Source of the DNA: Channallabes apus
Lineage: Eukaryota; Chordata; Actinopteri; Siluriformes; Clariidae
Direction of reading: 5' to 3'
Length of the DNA: 64,000 bases
Assembly (NCBI GenBank): GCA_030522415.1
Contig: CM060118.1
Coordinates: 26,183,651-26,247,650 of the forward strand
The notes under the pieces are model-generated. The model worked only from the letters and a program-made list of their open reading frames with translations, was not told where the DNA came from and did not search any database. This document shows, piece by piece, positions 21,757 through 35,059 of this stretch (its first letter is position 1; the number at the start of each line of letters is the position of its first letter). The translations under genes and the position numbers were made by a program.

Positions 21757-24700
21757 CATTAATCAACCCATATTTAACATATAGTATACCTACAGAACAT
21801 AAATAAATCAACCCCTACTAAAGTCATAGTATATATGATCCAAACCATGTCATGTCAAAGAAATATTTTGACATGAAAGATGTATATTTAAGGCCAGGAC
21901 ATGAGAACGTGCGCTGTGATGCATGACTACAGACACACATGTTCTGATGTCCTTGCTATACAGACAGTGACCTGTGCACCAGCACTTCAGGGAGCCAGTC
22001 TGAGTTCTGGTCACATGCTGTGCCATACTCCCACCTCCCAGCTAGGCCAATAACAGGGCTCATCTTCCCACATGCGTCACAGGCCTCTGCAAAATCCCAT
22101 TATAAAATCCACTCTGCTTCTTTAGGCCGGTCATTACTCAAGGTCAGTGAAATAGGGTTGTTGCCCAGCTTGACGTAGTGTCTTATCCTGTCAGCTCGGC
22201 CTCCTCATCGTCCTCTCCTCTCATGCATGCTCGCTTTGACACATAATTTTTTGGCCTGTCAGTGCTTTCCTCAATATCTGCTGTCAGCCGCTGTCGAAGA
22301 TGGGCTTTGTTTTGGGACATCCTGTGCATACTGTACTGTATTTTGTCTGGATGAATAGGCTAGATTTAAACCGTTATCTGACACGGTAATGAAACGGCAT
22401 GTGTGGATCTATATACAGTAAAATCATCTTTTTCAGAAAATTTAGGATATTTGTGATTGATTGATTGATTGATTTTTCTCCCTGCTCTCACATTTTGTTG
22501 ACTAGTTGCATATGACAGCCTCGACACGGGTTTAATAATTATTACTGAGCTGTACTTGCTTGTGTTGCTGTGATGTATGGGCTGCAGAATTCAGAGTGCC
22601 ACCGGGCTGTTTTGAAATTATTTCAATTGTTTACATTGAAGCGCATATAGCCGAGGGAGAATAAGCTGGTTAACTAATAAAGATAGCACTCCATCATTTG
22701 GGCAAAAAACAACAATGCATTACTATTTTTGCTCCATTTTGCAGTCTGACTTGCAGTGTAGCTAAATATTTGCTTATTCATTGTTCAGGATCAAACTATG
22801 GAAGTTTAAGCTAAAATAGTCATAGAATCACTTTCTTTCATGGAAAAGTTATTTTTATTAACAGGTTCCACTTTTATGGTAATAGTCCTGTGAAGCAAGT
22901 GTGGTGTTGAAGGATTAATTAACAAGCAATCCATTTTAGCTCCTTTCACACTCCTTGGCGTCCTGTATAAAAGAAACAGAAGCAAAATCAGATGGGTCGA
23001 TGTTATAGTGCCTTTAAGCTAAGACCAGAGGTAGTGATGGGGCTAGCTAACCAGTTATCAGCTAACACACTGATATGTACATCAGACAATCCAGCACACT
23101 TACTGTAATTAGTGCCAAAGCTAAAGTGCATCATGAAACATATCAGAAAATGAGACTGATCAGCATGACCAGGCCATGTACAATTAACAGCCCTCGATTC
23201 ATTCAGGTATTAAGAGATGCAGAAAGCCTTTTCCCAGACCAATCCCATCTTCTGCATTATGATTAGTTGCAAGAATTTGGCTTGCTCTGTGATTGGTTAG
23301 AGTGTCAAAGGCTGAGGCATAAGCGCCAATTGTAAAAGATCAAAGCAGTTTTTTTTTAAAAAGCACAGTTAAACTCTTCATGGCCGGTAAATAGCAGTAA
23401 ATTAGTGAGAGTGCATCCTCAGAAACAAAGTGCTGCATTTGGCGAGCGAGCAAAAGCACCTCAACACTTGGTTAATCCACCCTTATTGTATTGAAAGCAT
23501 TGATATCTACTGTATTTATGATGAATGTGTGTTAAATCCTAGATGTTGTGTTAAATGTCATGCTTCCTCTAATAGAAGAAAGGCAGAAGAAAGGCACTCC
23601 TGAGACGCGCACACTGAGGCAGCAGAACACAAATTCATGGCTTCTGTGTGAATTACATTACAATTACAATTGAGCTGTTTGAGGTTACCTGAGCATTTCA
23701 TTTGATAAAATACAGATTATAAACCACGTTTCTTTACTATAAAGATTCTGAAGGCGCTATTTTGTTGTTGTGTCCTGGGAAAAAAAACACTGAAAGGAAA
23801 TCATGTAGCAAAACTTGGAACAGCCTAAGATTACAAAGACTCAACAGGGAAATTAGCTTTAGTTATTGACTTCATAGGCCTTGCATTCATTCATGTTGTC
23901 ATGTGACCTGTGCTTATAATAAAGGTCAAATATTTTATTAAAATCCTTGCTTTGTGAAGACTATATTCCTCTCTGTATGATTTTTATTCACTGAACATTC
24001 AGGAACTGTTAATGTGTTCAGGTGACAGGAAATAAAATATTAGTTAACTAGTTTAAATCCCAATTACATGCTTTAATATTTCCAGAAATATTTACTGTTT
24101 ATACTTAACGCGATTTTTCTCCTTTTATCACAACCCTTGTATGAAGATAAATGAAGATAATTTGTCAATGGCTGGATTTATGGTTTTTGTGAGGTACATT
24201 TGTAACAGAAGCATTCGAGTGTGACTGTGTGCCTAGAGGTGTATTTATTTAGTTTTATGAGGTGCACATTTTCATGCAGGCTTGAGAATTGAGTGATGCG
24301 CTGTGCTCACTCACTATTTATTGCAGGAAGTTTAAATATGGATGTAACGCTGATGGATAGATAGGGGATGTATGAAATGGTCTGGTTCAGTGGTAAAGTT
24401 ATAGTGGAATCGCTGCTTTTTTTGGCTTTGAGGTCAATTTTGTCAGTGTTTCTTTCACAAAACTACCTCCGATCAGACGTTCTTTTGACCATGTAGGTGC
24501 TCGTGGGGTATTTCTTTAATCAATCAACTCATAATCTTTAGTGTTTTTCAGTTGAAGCCTGGCTGATGTGGTTTTAAAGCTTGAAGGAAAAGCGGTACGA
24601 GTTTAAATGTCTGGTGTCGTGTAAGTAATGCAATAGAAACATTGCTAGTCCAGACATTCATGATAATCAGATTGTGTGCGGGTTTGTTAGGAAGGTTCAG

Positions 24701-24797
24701 ATCATGTTTTTGTTTGATTTCTTGTTTGATTTCTTATCATTGTCACATTGTCAGGGTTGCCATAAATCTGAAGGTCATACCGGGAACACCAGGAATA
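21757..24797. other. intronic stretch, nothing recognised
   Basis: About 3 kb of mostly unique-looking DNA. The block about 22130-22330 is less AT-rich than its surroundings, but I can attach no motif-based function to it. No genes seen. Confidence 0.45.
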
Positions 24798-26417
24798 CAG
24801 TGGTGTGAAAAACTATTTGCCCCCTTCCTGATTTCTTATTCTTTTGCATGTTTGTCACACTTAAATGTTTCTGCTCATCAAAAACCGTTAACTATTAGTC
24901 AAAGATAACATAATTGAACACAAAATGCAGTTTTTAAATGAAGGTTTGCGCTATTAAGGGAGAAACAAAAATCCAAATCTACATGGCCCTGTGTGAAAAA
25001 GTGATTGCCCCCCTTGTTGAAAAATAACTTAACTGTGGTTTATCACACCTGAGTTCAATTTCTGTAGTCACCCCCAGGCCTGATTACTGCCACACCTGTT
25101 TCAATCAAGAAATCACTTAAATAGGAGCTACCTGACACAGAGAAGTAGACCAAAAGCACCTCAACAGCTAGACATCATGCCAAGATCCAAAGAAATTCAG
25201 GAACAAATGAGAACAAAAGTAATTGAAATCTATCAGTCTGGTAAAGGTTATAAAGCCATTTCTAAAGCTTTGGGATTCCAGCGAACCACAGTGAGAGCCA
25301 TTATCTACAAATGGCAAAAACATGGAACAGTGGTGAACCTTCCCAGGAGTGGCTGGCCGACCAAAATTACCCCAAGAGCGCAGAGACAACTTATCCGAGA
25401 GGCCACAAAAGACTCCAGGACAACATCTAAAGAACTGCAGGCCTCACTTGCCTCAATTAAGGTCAGTGTTCACGACTCCACCATAAGAAAGAGACTGGGC
25501 AAAAACGGCCTGCATGGCAGATTTCCAAGGCGCAAACCACTTTTAAGCAAAAAGAACATTAATACTCGTCTCAATTTTGCTAAAAAACATCTCAATGATT
25601 GCCAAGACTTTGGAGAAAATACCTTGTGGACCGGCGAGACAAAAGTTTAACTTTTTGGAAGGTGCGTGTCCCGTTACATCTGGAGTAAAAGTAACACAGC
25701 ATTTCAGAAAAAGAACATCATACCAACAGTAAAATATGGTGGTGGTAGTGTGATGGTCTGGGGTTGTTTTGCTGCTTCAGGACCTGGAAGGCTTGCTGTG
25801 ATAGATGGAACCATGAATTCTACTGTCTACCAAAAAATCCTGAAGGAGAATGTCCGGCCATCTGTTCGTCAACTCAAGCTGAAGCGATCTTGGGTGCTGC
25901 AGCAGGACAATGACGCAAAACACATCAGCAAATCCACCTCTGAATGGCTGAAGAAAAACAAAATGAAGACTTTGGAGTGGCCTAGTCAAAGTCCTGACCT
26001 GAATCCTATTGAGATGTTGTGGCATGACCTTAAAAAGGCGGTTCATGCTAAAAAACCCTCAAATAAAGCTGAATTACAACAATTCTGCAAAGATGAGTGG
26101 GCCAAAATTCCTCCAGAGCGCTGTAAAAGACTCGTTGCAAGTTATCGCAAACGCTTGATTTCAGTTATTGCTGCTAAGGGTGGCCCAACCAGTTATTAGG
26201 TTCAGGGGGCAATTAATTTTTCACACAGGCCCATGTAAGTTTGGATTTTTTTTCTCCCTAAATAATAAAACCCCTCATTTAAAAACTGCATTTTGTGTTT
26301 ACTTGTGTTATCTTTGACTAATAGTTAAATGTGTTTGATTATCAGAAACATTTTGTGTGACAAACATGCAAAAGAATAAGAAATCAGGACGGGGGCAAAT
26401 AGTTTTTCACACCACTG
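24798..26417 (+). mobile_element. near-full-length Tc1-like transposon
   Basis: Starts CAGTGGTGTGAAAAAC after TA (24796-24797) and ends ...GTTTTTCACACCACTG before TA (26418-26419). Terminal inverted repeats are about 210 bp, with inner copies of ttgcccccttgttga/aggggg-type motifs, giving the IR/DR layout known from fish Tc1 families. It is 1620 bp long, which is normal for the family. The transposase frame is open except for one nonsense codon, so this is one of the youngest elements in the window. Confidence 0.92.
25177..26199 (+). pseudogene. Tc1 transposase, one nonsense codon, catalytic Asp lost
   Basis: A single frame of 340 residues from ATG to TAG. An N-terminal paired-type HTH (KGYKAISKALG, about residues 24-35) is followed by a second HTH (about 55-110), then the DDE core. 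The first catalytic Asp position reads WTGETKV, with GGC (25633-25635) in place of an Asp codon. Five codons later TAA (25648-25650) ends translation. The rest is intact: VMVWGCFAASGPG, QQDNDAKH with the second Asp, and [11 protein letters not shown] with the Glu. The frame after the stop is open to residue 340. It would be inactive even if the stop were read through. Confidence 0.9.
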
Positions 26418-26419
26418 TA

Positions 26420-29400
26420 CATCCAGTCTATGACATTCACATACTCACTACTTCACGATGTAGATTAGTCAAAACATCGACCTCTTACAGAAATCCCATG
26501 CTCTACTCACAGGAACTCATGTATTTGGAAAAAGGTACACAGTTTTTTTGTGTGTATGTGCGTGGGGAGTGTGTCGTGCTTCATGAGCAGCAATTTGGAA
26601 TGACAGTTGTTTAGCCTCAGGAATCCTGGAGGAAGCCATCAATCTTTCAGTTTGGTAGATGTCGTATGATGGAGGAGAGGTTGTAGGTGACCAGATTTAT
26701 GTCTGATGCAAGTCGAGAACAACACAGCAAACAGGAAACATATTAGCTGAAGACTTTATCTATCAGAGGCATCATCATGAAATGAAGAGAATAAGAACAG
26801 ATTTATACTTTCCTTAGGAAATTAGTTCATGTTACCTTTTACATGCCAACGCACAACCCTAGAGCCTTAAAGCCTAGATTGTTATATTTACTCACAACCA
26901 TAACACATAACTAAGCAATTGTGTTATAGACAGGCTGATAAAGGTCTGATTTGTCCACCTCCTCTTAATGTTTGCTTTAAGCAAAGCCTTCCTTGTGATC
27001 ATGTTTCCTGGACTGTAGTTGTGTGTCATGTACAGACAGTATATCATTTTTGTGTGTAAATTACTTGAGCTAACATTCAGCATCTCCCCAAATCAATGCT
27101 GCACTTCCTGCTAAGAGGCTAATTGGCAGTCAGTGTCCAGAAGGTGACATTTCCCATGGAGTCATGTGGTGAATTATTCACCGGTCTCAACACCATCGCC
27201 TAGTGATTCAGAACGAGTAAGAGCGTTGTTGTTTTGTGAAGATATTTAGGTCGCAATTTGCACATATTACAGTAGGAGCTACAATACATCACAGTCAGCA
27301 CATCTGGAGAATCTTAAAGCTCATGACTATATAAATAGCAACGCCTTTGAAGAGCTGAAATGCTTAACCTTTAAATATCTAGAATTAATTCAACCATCCA
27401 TTTGAACCAACTCAATTTAGTCAGTGGACGGTGGATTAAATTTGTGGATTTTTAATGGTTTTCAGTGGTTTAAAGACGGAGTGCTCCTGAATTTTTGGGT
27501 GAAGTCGCAATTCTGCGTCTCTGATTGACGTCATTGGGACTGAGGCACACCAAGCAGGAGGCACAGGTTCCTGCAGGGACACTTCCCTGTCGTTTACCGT
27601 AAGCGAACCCTGCGTTCACGTCCCTGAGCAATAGAGCGCCGTCTTTGTACACACACACACACACACAAAGTGTTGTGTTTACTCATTTCTTGAAATCGTT
27701 TCTGATTTCTGTTGTCAGTTAGCGTTTGCATTTCCCTTTATTTAATCAAAATTTGCAGTGTAAACTACATGATGTAGGATTGGACATCGTCTCTTTTTTC
27801 AGACTACAATTTACAATAACTGGCAGATAGAAAAAGACTCAACTGTTGTTGGGTTTTCTGAAATCCTAGAGCCTGGACTTGGTCTAATTTCGCTTTAGAA
27901 ATAAGACTAGCCCACTCCTGATGCTCACCATGCATGAAGGAAGAAATCTGTAATTCTGCCTCGTCATGCTGCTTCTTCCCCAACAGAGCCTGGAGTTTGT
28001 GCCTTAGGCTCTGTGATTCTTGGTGATATTGTTACCTGAAAATCAGGCTAAAAGTCACCAGTGATGTTTTAAGATGAAAAACTCATTAGAGTGGGTGATT
28101 GTGTGCGATTAACATGTACAGAATAATAAGGATTTTCATTATAAATGCATTACTATATGTTACATATTGATATATATGATAATATTATGGTAATAAAATA
28201 AAAATAATGGATTGGCACCCAGTGATAGGCCTGGATAGTCTCCTGGAATAGGCTTCAGTCCCCCTGCGACCCTGAATACAGGATCAGGCGGTATAGATGA
28301 TGAGCGAGTGATATGAAAATACTGTTAATAGTAGATTAATATATAATAAAAAATACTATTTTTATTTTTCTGAAGTGTGTATTTATTTTCTTTTGGCTGA
28401 CTCTGTATTTAAGGATGGAAACATCTTAAAGTAAACAGTGTCCAGTCTGGTATTTCTGTCACCCTGAAACATAACTGAAAAGGATAAAGTGATTATTTAT
28501 CAAAATGTAAAAAGCCTGATAATTTTGTTGGCTCAATATCGAATTACAGATTAGGATTGATTGATTGCAGCAAAATCAGAATCACAGTTATTTTGGATAA
28601 TCAATATTGATGTCATGCATTTATTCAACTTTTGCTTTTTAATTGTGGATTTTTCTGAATTTTAAATATAATGCATCTGTAAAAAATAAATAATAAATGT
28701 GAAAGAAAAACAACCTGCTTCTATTTACTGTAGAGGTGAAAGCAAAATGCTGTAAATCAAACAGGTTTTCACTGTGAGTAAGTTGTTGGACGGTGCTTCA
28801 GCCATGAAATGTGTTGTTGTGTGTCCGTATTGTTGGTTTCAAACCAAGAGGTGACTTCTTGGACTGTGCTAGTAAGTTCGCTAAAAGCGTAGTCATGTTA
28901 TCGTTTGCACTGGACTGCTCATGGTTATCATTGTTTCCACATACTGTAACTGCTTGTACTAGATTTGTTTGTTCTAATTAATCTGCAAAACATCCTGTAA
29001 ACCAGAATGAACCTTAGCTGATGTGTGTGATGATGTAGACAGTAGGAGTGAGCTATGTTGCACCAGCATGATGCACAATGTTTAGACATTCAGTAACTAC
29101 ATACCAAATATAAACTTTGAATAAAAAAGGAGAGTAAAAAAAAATAAAAACTAAATCCCTGACACACTTGCTCCAGGGCTTCTGGGATTTATACTGTATT
29201 ATACTATATTGTTTATCTTGCTGTGTGTACAGAGGTTTCCTTTAACACACAGAAATCATAACTTTGGTTATGATTTGTTGTTCCTTTTAATTTCATTTTG
29301 TATTGTATTTAATATGTACAGTACCAGTCATGTGATCCAAAATCTTGTGTGTGTGTGTGTGTGTGTTAGCTGGAGGTTAACTGGTATGACTGAAGACAAG

Positions 29401-30044
29401 GATTGTTTTTGCTCTGTTGAGGATGTGTACAGTGTTGACCTTTACAAGTTTTCCACATTATGTTTTATACTAATCTTGAAATGTACAGTATTCAAATCAG
29501 GTTTTTTTCCCCTGATAATCCTATACACAGTCCGTCCTGCACATTGACAACGTGAGAACAGGTCTTTGGCGTGCTACATAAAAAATAAAGGCAAAAATAT
29601 CCCAATTAAAAATTCAATTAAATTGCAATTGAGCACTGGTATATCCTACTCCTGTCAGTGGTTCTCGGGGTGTTTCTACAACTAGACTGGAATTCACCTG
29701 TGCCTAAGAGACTTCATTGAACATAATAAGAAAAGGCATGCAGCTGTCTACAGTATCTGAGTTCTGACAGTAAGATTGTGTATGTCAGAGTGAAAACAAA
29801 TCCATGAGGACGTGAGAATTAACCAAGAACCCAAGGGTCATTATAAATTCTGTTGCTTTCTTTCATTCCCACAGTTATTTTCAAACCTGAAACACTGGAT
29901 TAAAAAAAAAGATATCCGAGTTCCCTTGTAGAGTTGGGAGAGACTTACAAGAGGACAGTCATCACTGCAGCTCTTCATCATCAGGCATCTACAGTACGTT
30001 AGATTGGCTAGATAGGAGCCGTTCCTTACTAAAATGCACATCAG
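26420..30044. other. intronic stretch with one SINE tail
   Basis: Mostly AT-rich unique sequence with short CA/GT runs (27650-27668, 29347-29367). Only a SINE tail fragment at 28205-28310 is recognised. No gene seen. Confidence 0.5.
28205..28310 (+). mobile_element. SINE family A, 3' fragment
   Basis: Matches only the last part of the family: attggcacccagtgatag, then ctcctggaataggcttcagt and a gatgatgagcgagtga end. The 5' truncation is typical of target-primed reverse transcription. Confidence 0.65.
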
Positions 30045-30330
30045 ATCCCCTAAATGACTCTCAGACCCAAGAGAAACAAAATCCTCTGGTCTGACGACTC
30101 AAAGCTTGAACTATTTGAAATCGGTAACTAAGCATCATCTCGTTAAAAGTATCACTACGGTCAAACACGGTGGTGGCAGCATCATGCTGTGGGAGACTAA
30201 TCAGTATAGAGGGGAAAATTGATGCAGAAAAATAAAGACCTATCCTCATCTCAGGTTGGGGCTGACAGTTTATATTTCAACAAGCATACCTTGAAAGCAT
30301 ACCACCAAGAAAACACAGGAGTGGCTTCAG
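30045..30330 (+). mobile_element. decayed Tc1/mariner-type fragment
   Basis: Translated pieces recall the Tc1 core: a tctggtctgacgactcaaag stretch corresponds to the WSDE(T)K motif and cggtggtggcagcatcatgctg to HGGGSIML. Frame and sequence are heavily degraded and no termini are visible. Confidence 0.65.
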
Positions 30331-31069
30331 AACACCTCTGTGAAAGTCTTCTGGTGAGAAGTGAGATGCCTGTGCCCATCCAATCTGGTCAAGCTTGAAT
30401 GACTCTAACAAGAATCATGTACAGTAAAGCTCAGACAGCCTATTAACACCTTGTCTCATGATGCAACCTGAAACGGCACAATACATGACTAATGATATAT
30501 ATAATGATATACTAGAACAAAATCCTCTGTTGCTTCTCCGTTTAATAGGTCACATGCACCAGCTTTAAAAAACAAAACAAAAAAAACAGCGCTCTGCAGT
30601 CCAGACGCATGTGTAAGCTGGTTTAATGTGCTTACAGTCAATAACGGTATAAATTGTGTTTGTCTCTAACCAGCATTGGACAGGATATTAAATAATAACT
30701 GTTACATCTGCATACTGTAAGTTGCAGACATAATCTACTCATCATGTAGTAAATATGACGTTTTGTTTGTTTATCTGTATTCTCCTGGTTGAACTCATAA
30801 ATTCTACATAACGAAGTTTGTGCACGTTAACCTTACAGCCATTGTTTCATTAAAAATTTTACTTTCAGAATCAGTAATTGTTTCTAGCTATAATCATTTC
30901 AGCTCAAATGTGCTCGACTTGTACTGCTGTCGTCCATTAACTTGAGCAAAAAAAAGTGTGTGTTTATACACTAGGGACGGGGATCACCAGGGGCTTCCTG
31001 ATACGATGATATCATAATATCCAAGTGCCAATTGAATTGTATTGCCATTTCGTTAGTATCACAATTTTA

Positions 31070-31385
31070 TACACGGTGGTGTAGTGGTTAGCACTGTCGC
31101 CTTGCACCTCCAGGGTCCGGGTTCGATTCCCGGCCAGGTTCGATTCCCGTCTCTGTGTGCATGGAGTTTGCATGTTCTCCCCGTGCTTGGTGGGTTTCCT
31201 CCGGGTACTCCGGTTCCCTCCCACAGTCCAAAGACATGCAGATTAGGCTAATTGGCGTTCCCAAATTGACCATAGTGTGTGTGTGTGTGTGTGTGTGTAC
31301 CCTGCCTTGTGCCCAGAGTCTCCTGGGATAGGCTCCAGGTCCCTGCGACCCTAAATACAGGATAAATCGGTAACTCACTCCTAGA
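31070..31385 (+). mobile_element. SINE family A, well-preserved copy
   Basis: tRNA-like head with box A (ggtggtgtagtggttagcac, 31076-31095) and box B (gggttcgattcccg, 31119-31132, partly repeated). A complete body follows (gtttgcatgttctccccgtg, then gtttcctccgggtactccgg, then agtccaaagacatgcag), a GT microsatellite (31266-31298), and the tail ctcctgggataggctccagg. It is the best reference copy for the family in this window. Confidence 0.8.
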
Positions 31386-33950
31386 ACACAGGATGCTGTG
31401 CTACTTGCCAATGTTTGAATTATTTAGAGTGAACCCCCTGTAGGATTACAGAGGAACTGCAACATTTTAGCAAATTTAAAATTAATTTGAAAAAAAAAAA
31501 AAAAAACGTTTTTGGTGTAGGAAGACGTCAGTCACAGTACAATCTCTAGTGTGCACATACATTTTTTCCCCCAGTCCCTAACATTTTAGAGTGCAAAGTG
31601 TTTTCTTTCATTGGCCTGAAACAGACTCATGGTCTCTTTCATCTAATGTCTTTATCGCTGGTGGCAGAGGCTCGTTTTTTGTCTCTTTTTTTTTTTCTCT
31701 TTTTTTTTCTCATTAAAAATGCAGTGAGGAGTTTCTCATTGTATAATGCAGGATATCAGTAAAATAACTAACACACTACCATGTACTGTACCATGTATTG
31801 CACTCTCTACTGTGCAAGAGTGAAGCCAGGCTGAGTCAACAACAGCTGTGTCTGACGTATGGAAAGAAGGCCAGGTTATATGTGGAACACTGCTGAGGGG
31901 TGTTTATCCAGAAGAGGAAACCTTTTCAGCGATAATACCCAAGCCAGGGAAATGATGGTCATGACAGCTGGACTTGCACACATCATTTCTCTTATGATTC
32001 TGGTTGCTAGCTATGGCACATTCTTTTCATGTATCGTTCTAAAATATATCCCTCGCTTTACTGTTTGCCCACCTTAAATACATCATGTACAGCAGCTGTA
32101 ATATTTTACACTGACTTTTAGGGAATTTCCAAGCATTCACAGATTCACACTTAGGACAGATAGGACATCATCAATCAGTGCATCGTAATTACTTTAATAT
32201 GGCTGCTCAAATCACTTGACCTTGTTCTGGGAACTAGACCACAGCCAAAGGTTGAAATATAAGCTTGAAAGTTTCAGTATGTCAACACAGGGCTCCAGGA
32301 CTGCCACCTCCTGTTGAACAGTCCCCTATCACTGATCTGACAAGCTGTCAACTGAGGTGCCCAGTTTCAAGTCTTAAATGTTTGAGTCGTCCACCGAGCG
32401 AGTGCAGAGGCTTTTTCGGGGTTTGGCAATCGGAGCAGGAGCGCCTTCTATCTCACCTTGGGACAGGTTATCAGGACCCTTTCCACTGGACGAAACTTAA
32501 GCTTGACCAGTGAGAGATCAAGCTCGATCACAGGTTTTAGATAGGAAACTAATCAGTATCTATACTGTACCTGCACTCTTTAATACACATACAGTACAGT
32601 ACATATTTGTTTATTTGAAGATGTATAAAAGTTAACATCACACCTCCCTATAGATATGATACACAGCAGAAGCTGGGGGAGAGTACCATGTGACCAGACC
32701 AGGACATGATTTTGTTTTACATATTTATTAATACAGGACTCGATTTGCTCCCTCTGCTGACTCGAATATTTTTACTGCTGCAGTGCTCAGGCTTTCCCAT
32801 CAGTTCCTTAGAATTTCATTCTTTATGGAAGAAATTGTAATTTTAGTTCCATGTGCATTGTTGGCCTACAATGTCAGTTAATTATGGCAGTACTTTGTGT
32901 GAAGTATAAATTAGATTTTGGCTAAAAACAGAAATAAAACCTTGACTTTCTCTTCTGTTCAGTGGCTTCGTATCCTTTCTGCTCTTGAACTCTCACAGTT
33001 GGAGACGGATATGTTACTGTCGGCACTTTCTCTGCCTGTGGCTTCAGTATTGAAACAAAACAACAAAAAAAGTCAAAATTTCTTTCATCATATTGATGCA
33101 GCAGTGAAACCGCTTAGCATATTAACAGCCTCCAGTGTAGGTGTCCAGCATCAGGTTACTGTGAGGTGCACTAACAGATAAAACATTAGGCAAGCTGATA
33201 GTGAGGGTGTGCATTTGTGCATGTTGGTGTGCTGTTCCCCATAGCATAGCAGCTATTTGATAGCAGTAGTTCCCATTTCATCTGATCAGGCGATGTTGCC
33301 CATCTCACGTGGAGCAGCTGAAAGAAGATTAAATGATTTGACCCCTGAAGCTCTGAGCTGCACCTTTTCCACTCCCCTGTGCTGGGACACTTTCTTCAGC
33401 CAGTGGCCAGACATATGACAGATGAAAATGCTGTCCATCAGAGCTGAGATTACACACGTACACACACAGAGGAATAAATATTATCTGATGTGTTAATTAC
33501 TGAGCAATTGTGTGTGTGAGTTGAGCTGAGTGTGTGTGTTCCTGTCAGCGGTATAACTTGGGTCAGTATTTAAAAAACCCCTGAGGCAGAAGAAAGCATG
33601 ACCGAGCCTTAAGCCCACCTGGTCTGAAGGAATTACTGTACATATAGCCAGCACACTTTTTTGCTGGTTTTGTGTTTTCCCAGTTGAGGTTCTCCTCAAC
33701 AGCTGGTGAACACCTGGCGCTTTTACGTGTTTGTGATCCTCGTCAAGCATTTAATTTCTAGGGTGTTTTTTTAAATTTCTTTTATGTAAATTAAATGAAT
33801 AGTAAACAGTGAGTCTGTAGCATTTTTCTGCATTATTTGATGCTCACATTTTTGTAGCAGACAAGTTGTATAGGAATTGTTAGCATCTCTTCACTGAAAC
33901 TTGATTGACATGTTTGTGGATTTAACTGATCTATTATGTCGCCTAATGTA
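31386..33950. other. intronic stretch, nothing recognised
   Basis: AT-rich with poly-A (31490-31506) and poly-T runs. No gene, transposon protein or RNA gene recognised. Confidence 0.5.
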
Positions 33951-34490
33951 CGAGGGTGAGACAAAATGATCCGCACTCCGGTAATCTGAAAACTTCTTGT
34001 CAGCGCTTTCCGTTTAAGGCTACTGTCTCCCAGCCGCTGCTGTGCAGGTGTGAACGTGTTATGTTAGTTCATTTGTAACTGTGGTGCGAGCAAAAATGGA
34101 TGCCCTACTTTTGTTTCGAAGAAGTGTGTATGGATGGAAAAAGAAGTTCAAGGAAGTTCCCACAGGTGGTAGCCTAGCCATCTAGAAGGAGCTGCTCGCG
34201 TGTCCACGCCTACGGCTGATGACAAAAGTCTGTACGATTCTGCCCACGCTGTCGACATTGTGTTTTTATGCAAAATGACCATATTGCATCCCTTCTGTAG
34301 TCCTGATCTCGCTGCATCTCCTGACTTTCACCTGTTTGGTCCCTTGAAGGCAGCCTTAAAAGTACAAAGATTTACTTCTGATGAAGAACCGAAGACAGTG
34401 GTGCTTGTTGACAGTTTATGGACAAAGATGGACAAACACCTTAAAAAGCAAAAGAGAAAAAGTTGAAAAATTATGTATTTGTCTTTTTTA
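33951..34490 (+). mobile_element. mariner-like transposon fossil
   Basis: Begins near a mariner-like terminus (acgagggtgagacaaaatga, 33951-33970). A fragment of the catalytic domain is readable at about 34300-34430 as SPDLAASPDFHLFGPLK, then RFTSDEE, which is the mariner DD34D region around the last Asp. Most of the N-terminal and central transposase is deleted or frameshifted. It lies only 130 bp upstream of the S1 exon. Confidence 0.75.
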
Positions 34491-34619
34491 AAAAATGAAT
34501 TAAAGTAAATAAATAGCAAAGCAAAATTCTATTTATCCTCTGTTATTAGCTCCTTAAGCAGACTGATACAAGGTTCTCATTGAAATGTCTAATGGTTTTC
34601 TTTTCTTCTGTCTTTCCAG

Positions 34620-34681
34620 GTGGTGTTAGTCTTTGCTCTCAGTATCGGAGCCCTTGGAATATACTTCATAGACTCGTCTGA
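34620..34681 (+). CDS. kcnma1: kcnma1 exon encoding S1
   Basis: Encodes 20 residues (VVLVFALSIGALG...IDSS) plus two bases of a split codon. This is transmembrane segment S1 of the Slo1 BK channel, which packs next to the S0 helix at the periphery of the voltage sensor. The acceptor is tttccag (ending 34619) and the donor is gtgagt (from 34682). The two trailing bases GA join C of the next exon to make Asp, so the residue after DSS is Asp where human has Asn (position 136). Position 128 is Gly where human has Val. The exon starts in phase 0. The identity is secure because the next exons continue the same protein in register. Confidence 0.95.
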
Positions 34682-35059
34682 GTGAGTATTACACTTTCCT
34701 AGCTTTCTTGGCATCTTCTCGGGGCTCCATGGTCTACAGTCGCCAACATTTAATACATTTTACACTGTACAACAGATGGACGTTATTAATTAAATTCTTA
34801 TTTTTAAACCAAATTCTGGATACAGTTTCCCTGAAGAGAAGGCCAATGTTGTTACTCTTTGTTTAGTAGCTTGCAGGCAGATTCTTTGCTCACACGTTTC
34901 AGGTACGTCTTATATCATGACTCATGCGTGAATATTTTTTTCCGCCTGTGCAGTGTGAGCTATGCTAATGGAGAATTCGCTGGCTTATTGTGCCAGCACA
35001 TAGCACAGGTGGGCACATTCATCTGTACCAGGATACTATTTTCCCATGTAGTTAATGAT

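Larger units (their letters stand above)
1..34619 (+). other. kcnma1: kcnma1 upstream intron (partial, 3' part)
   Basis: This is everything upstream of the S1 exon. Its 3' boundary is a good acceptor: a pyrimidine tract ending in tctttccag at 34611-34619. No S0 or N-terminal kcnma1 exon is visible, so I infer that this is one very long first intron, which is usual for this gene in vertebrates. The 5' limit lies outside the window. The content is mostly AT-rich unique sequence plus the mobile elements listed separately. A distal promoter or an unrecognised short exon cannot be excluded. Confidence 0.7.

Noticed and set aside
31076..31132. A possible tRNA gene (box A and box B present)
   Set aside because: It has no foldable acceptor or anticodon arm and is the head of a SINE repeated many times in the window.
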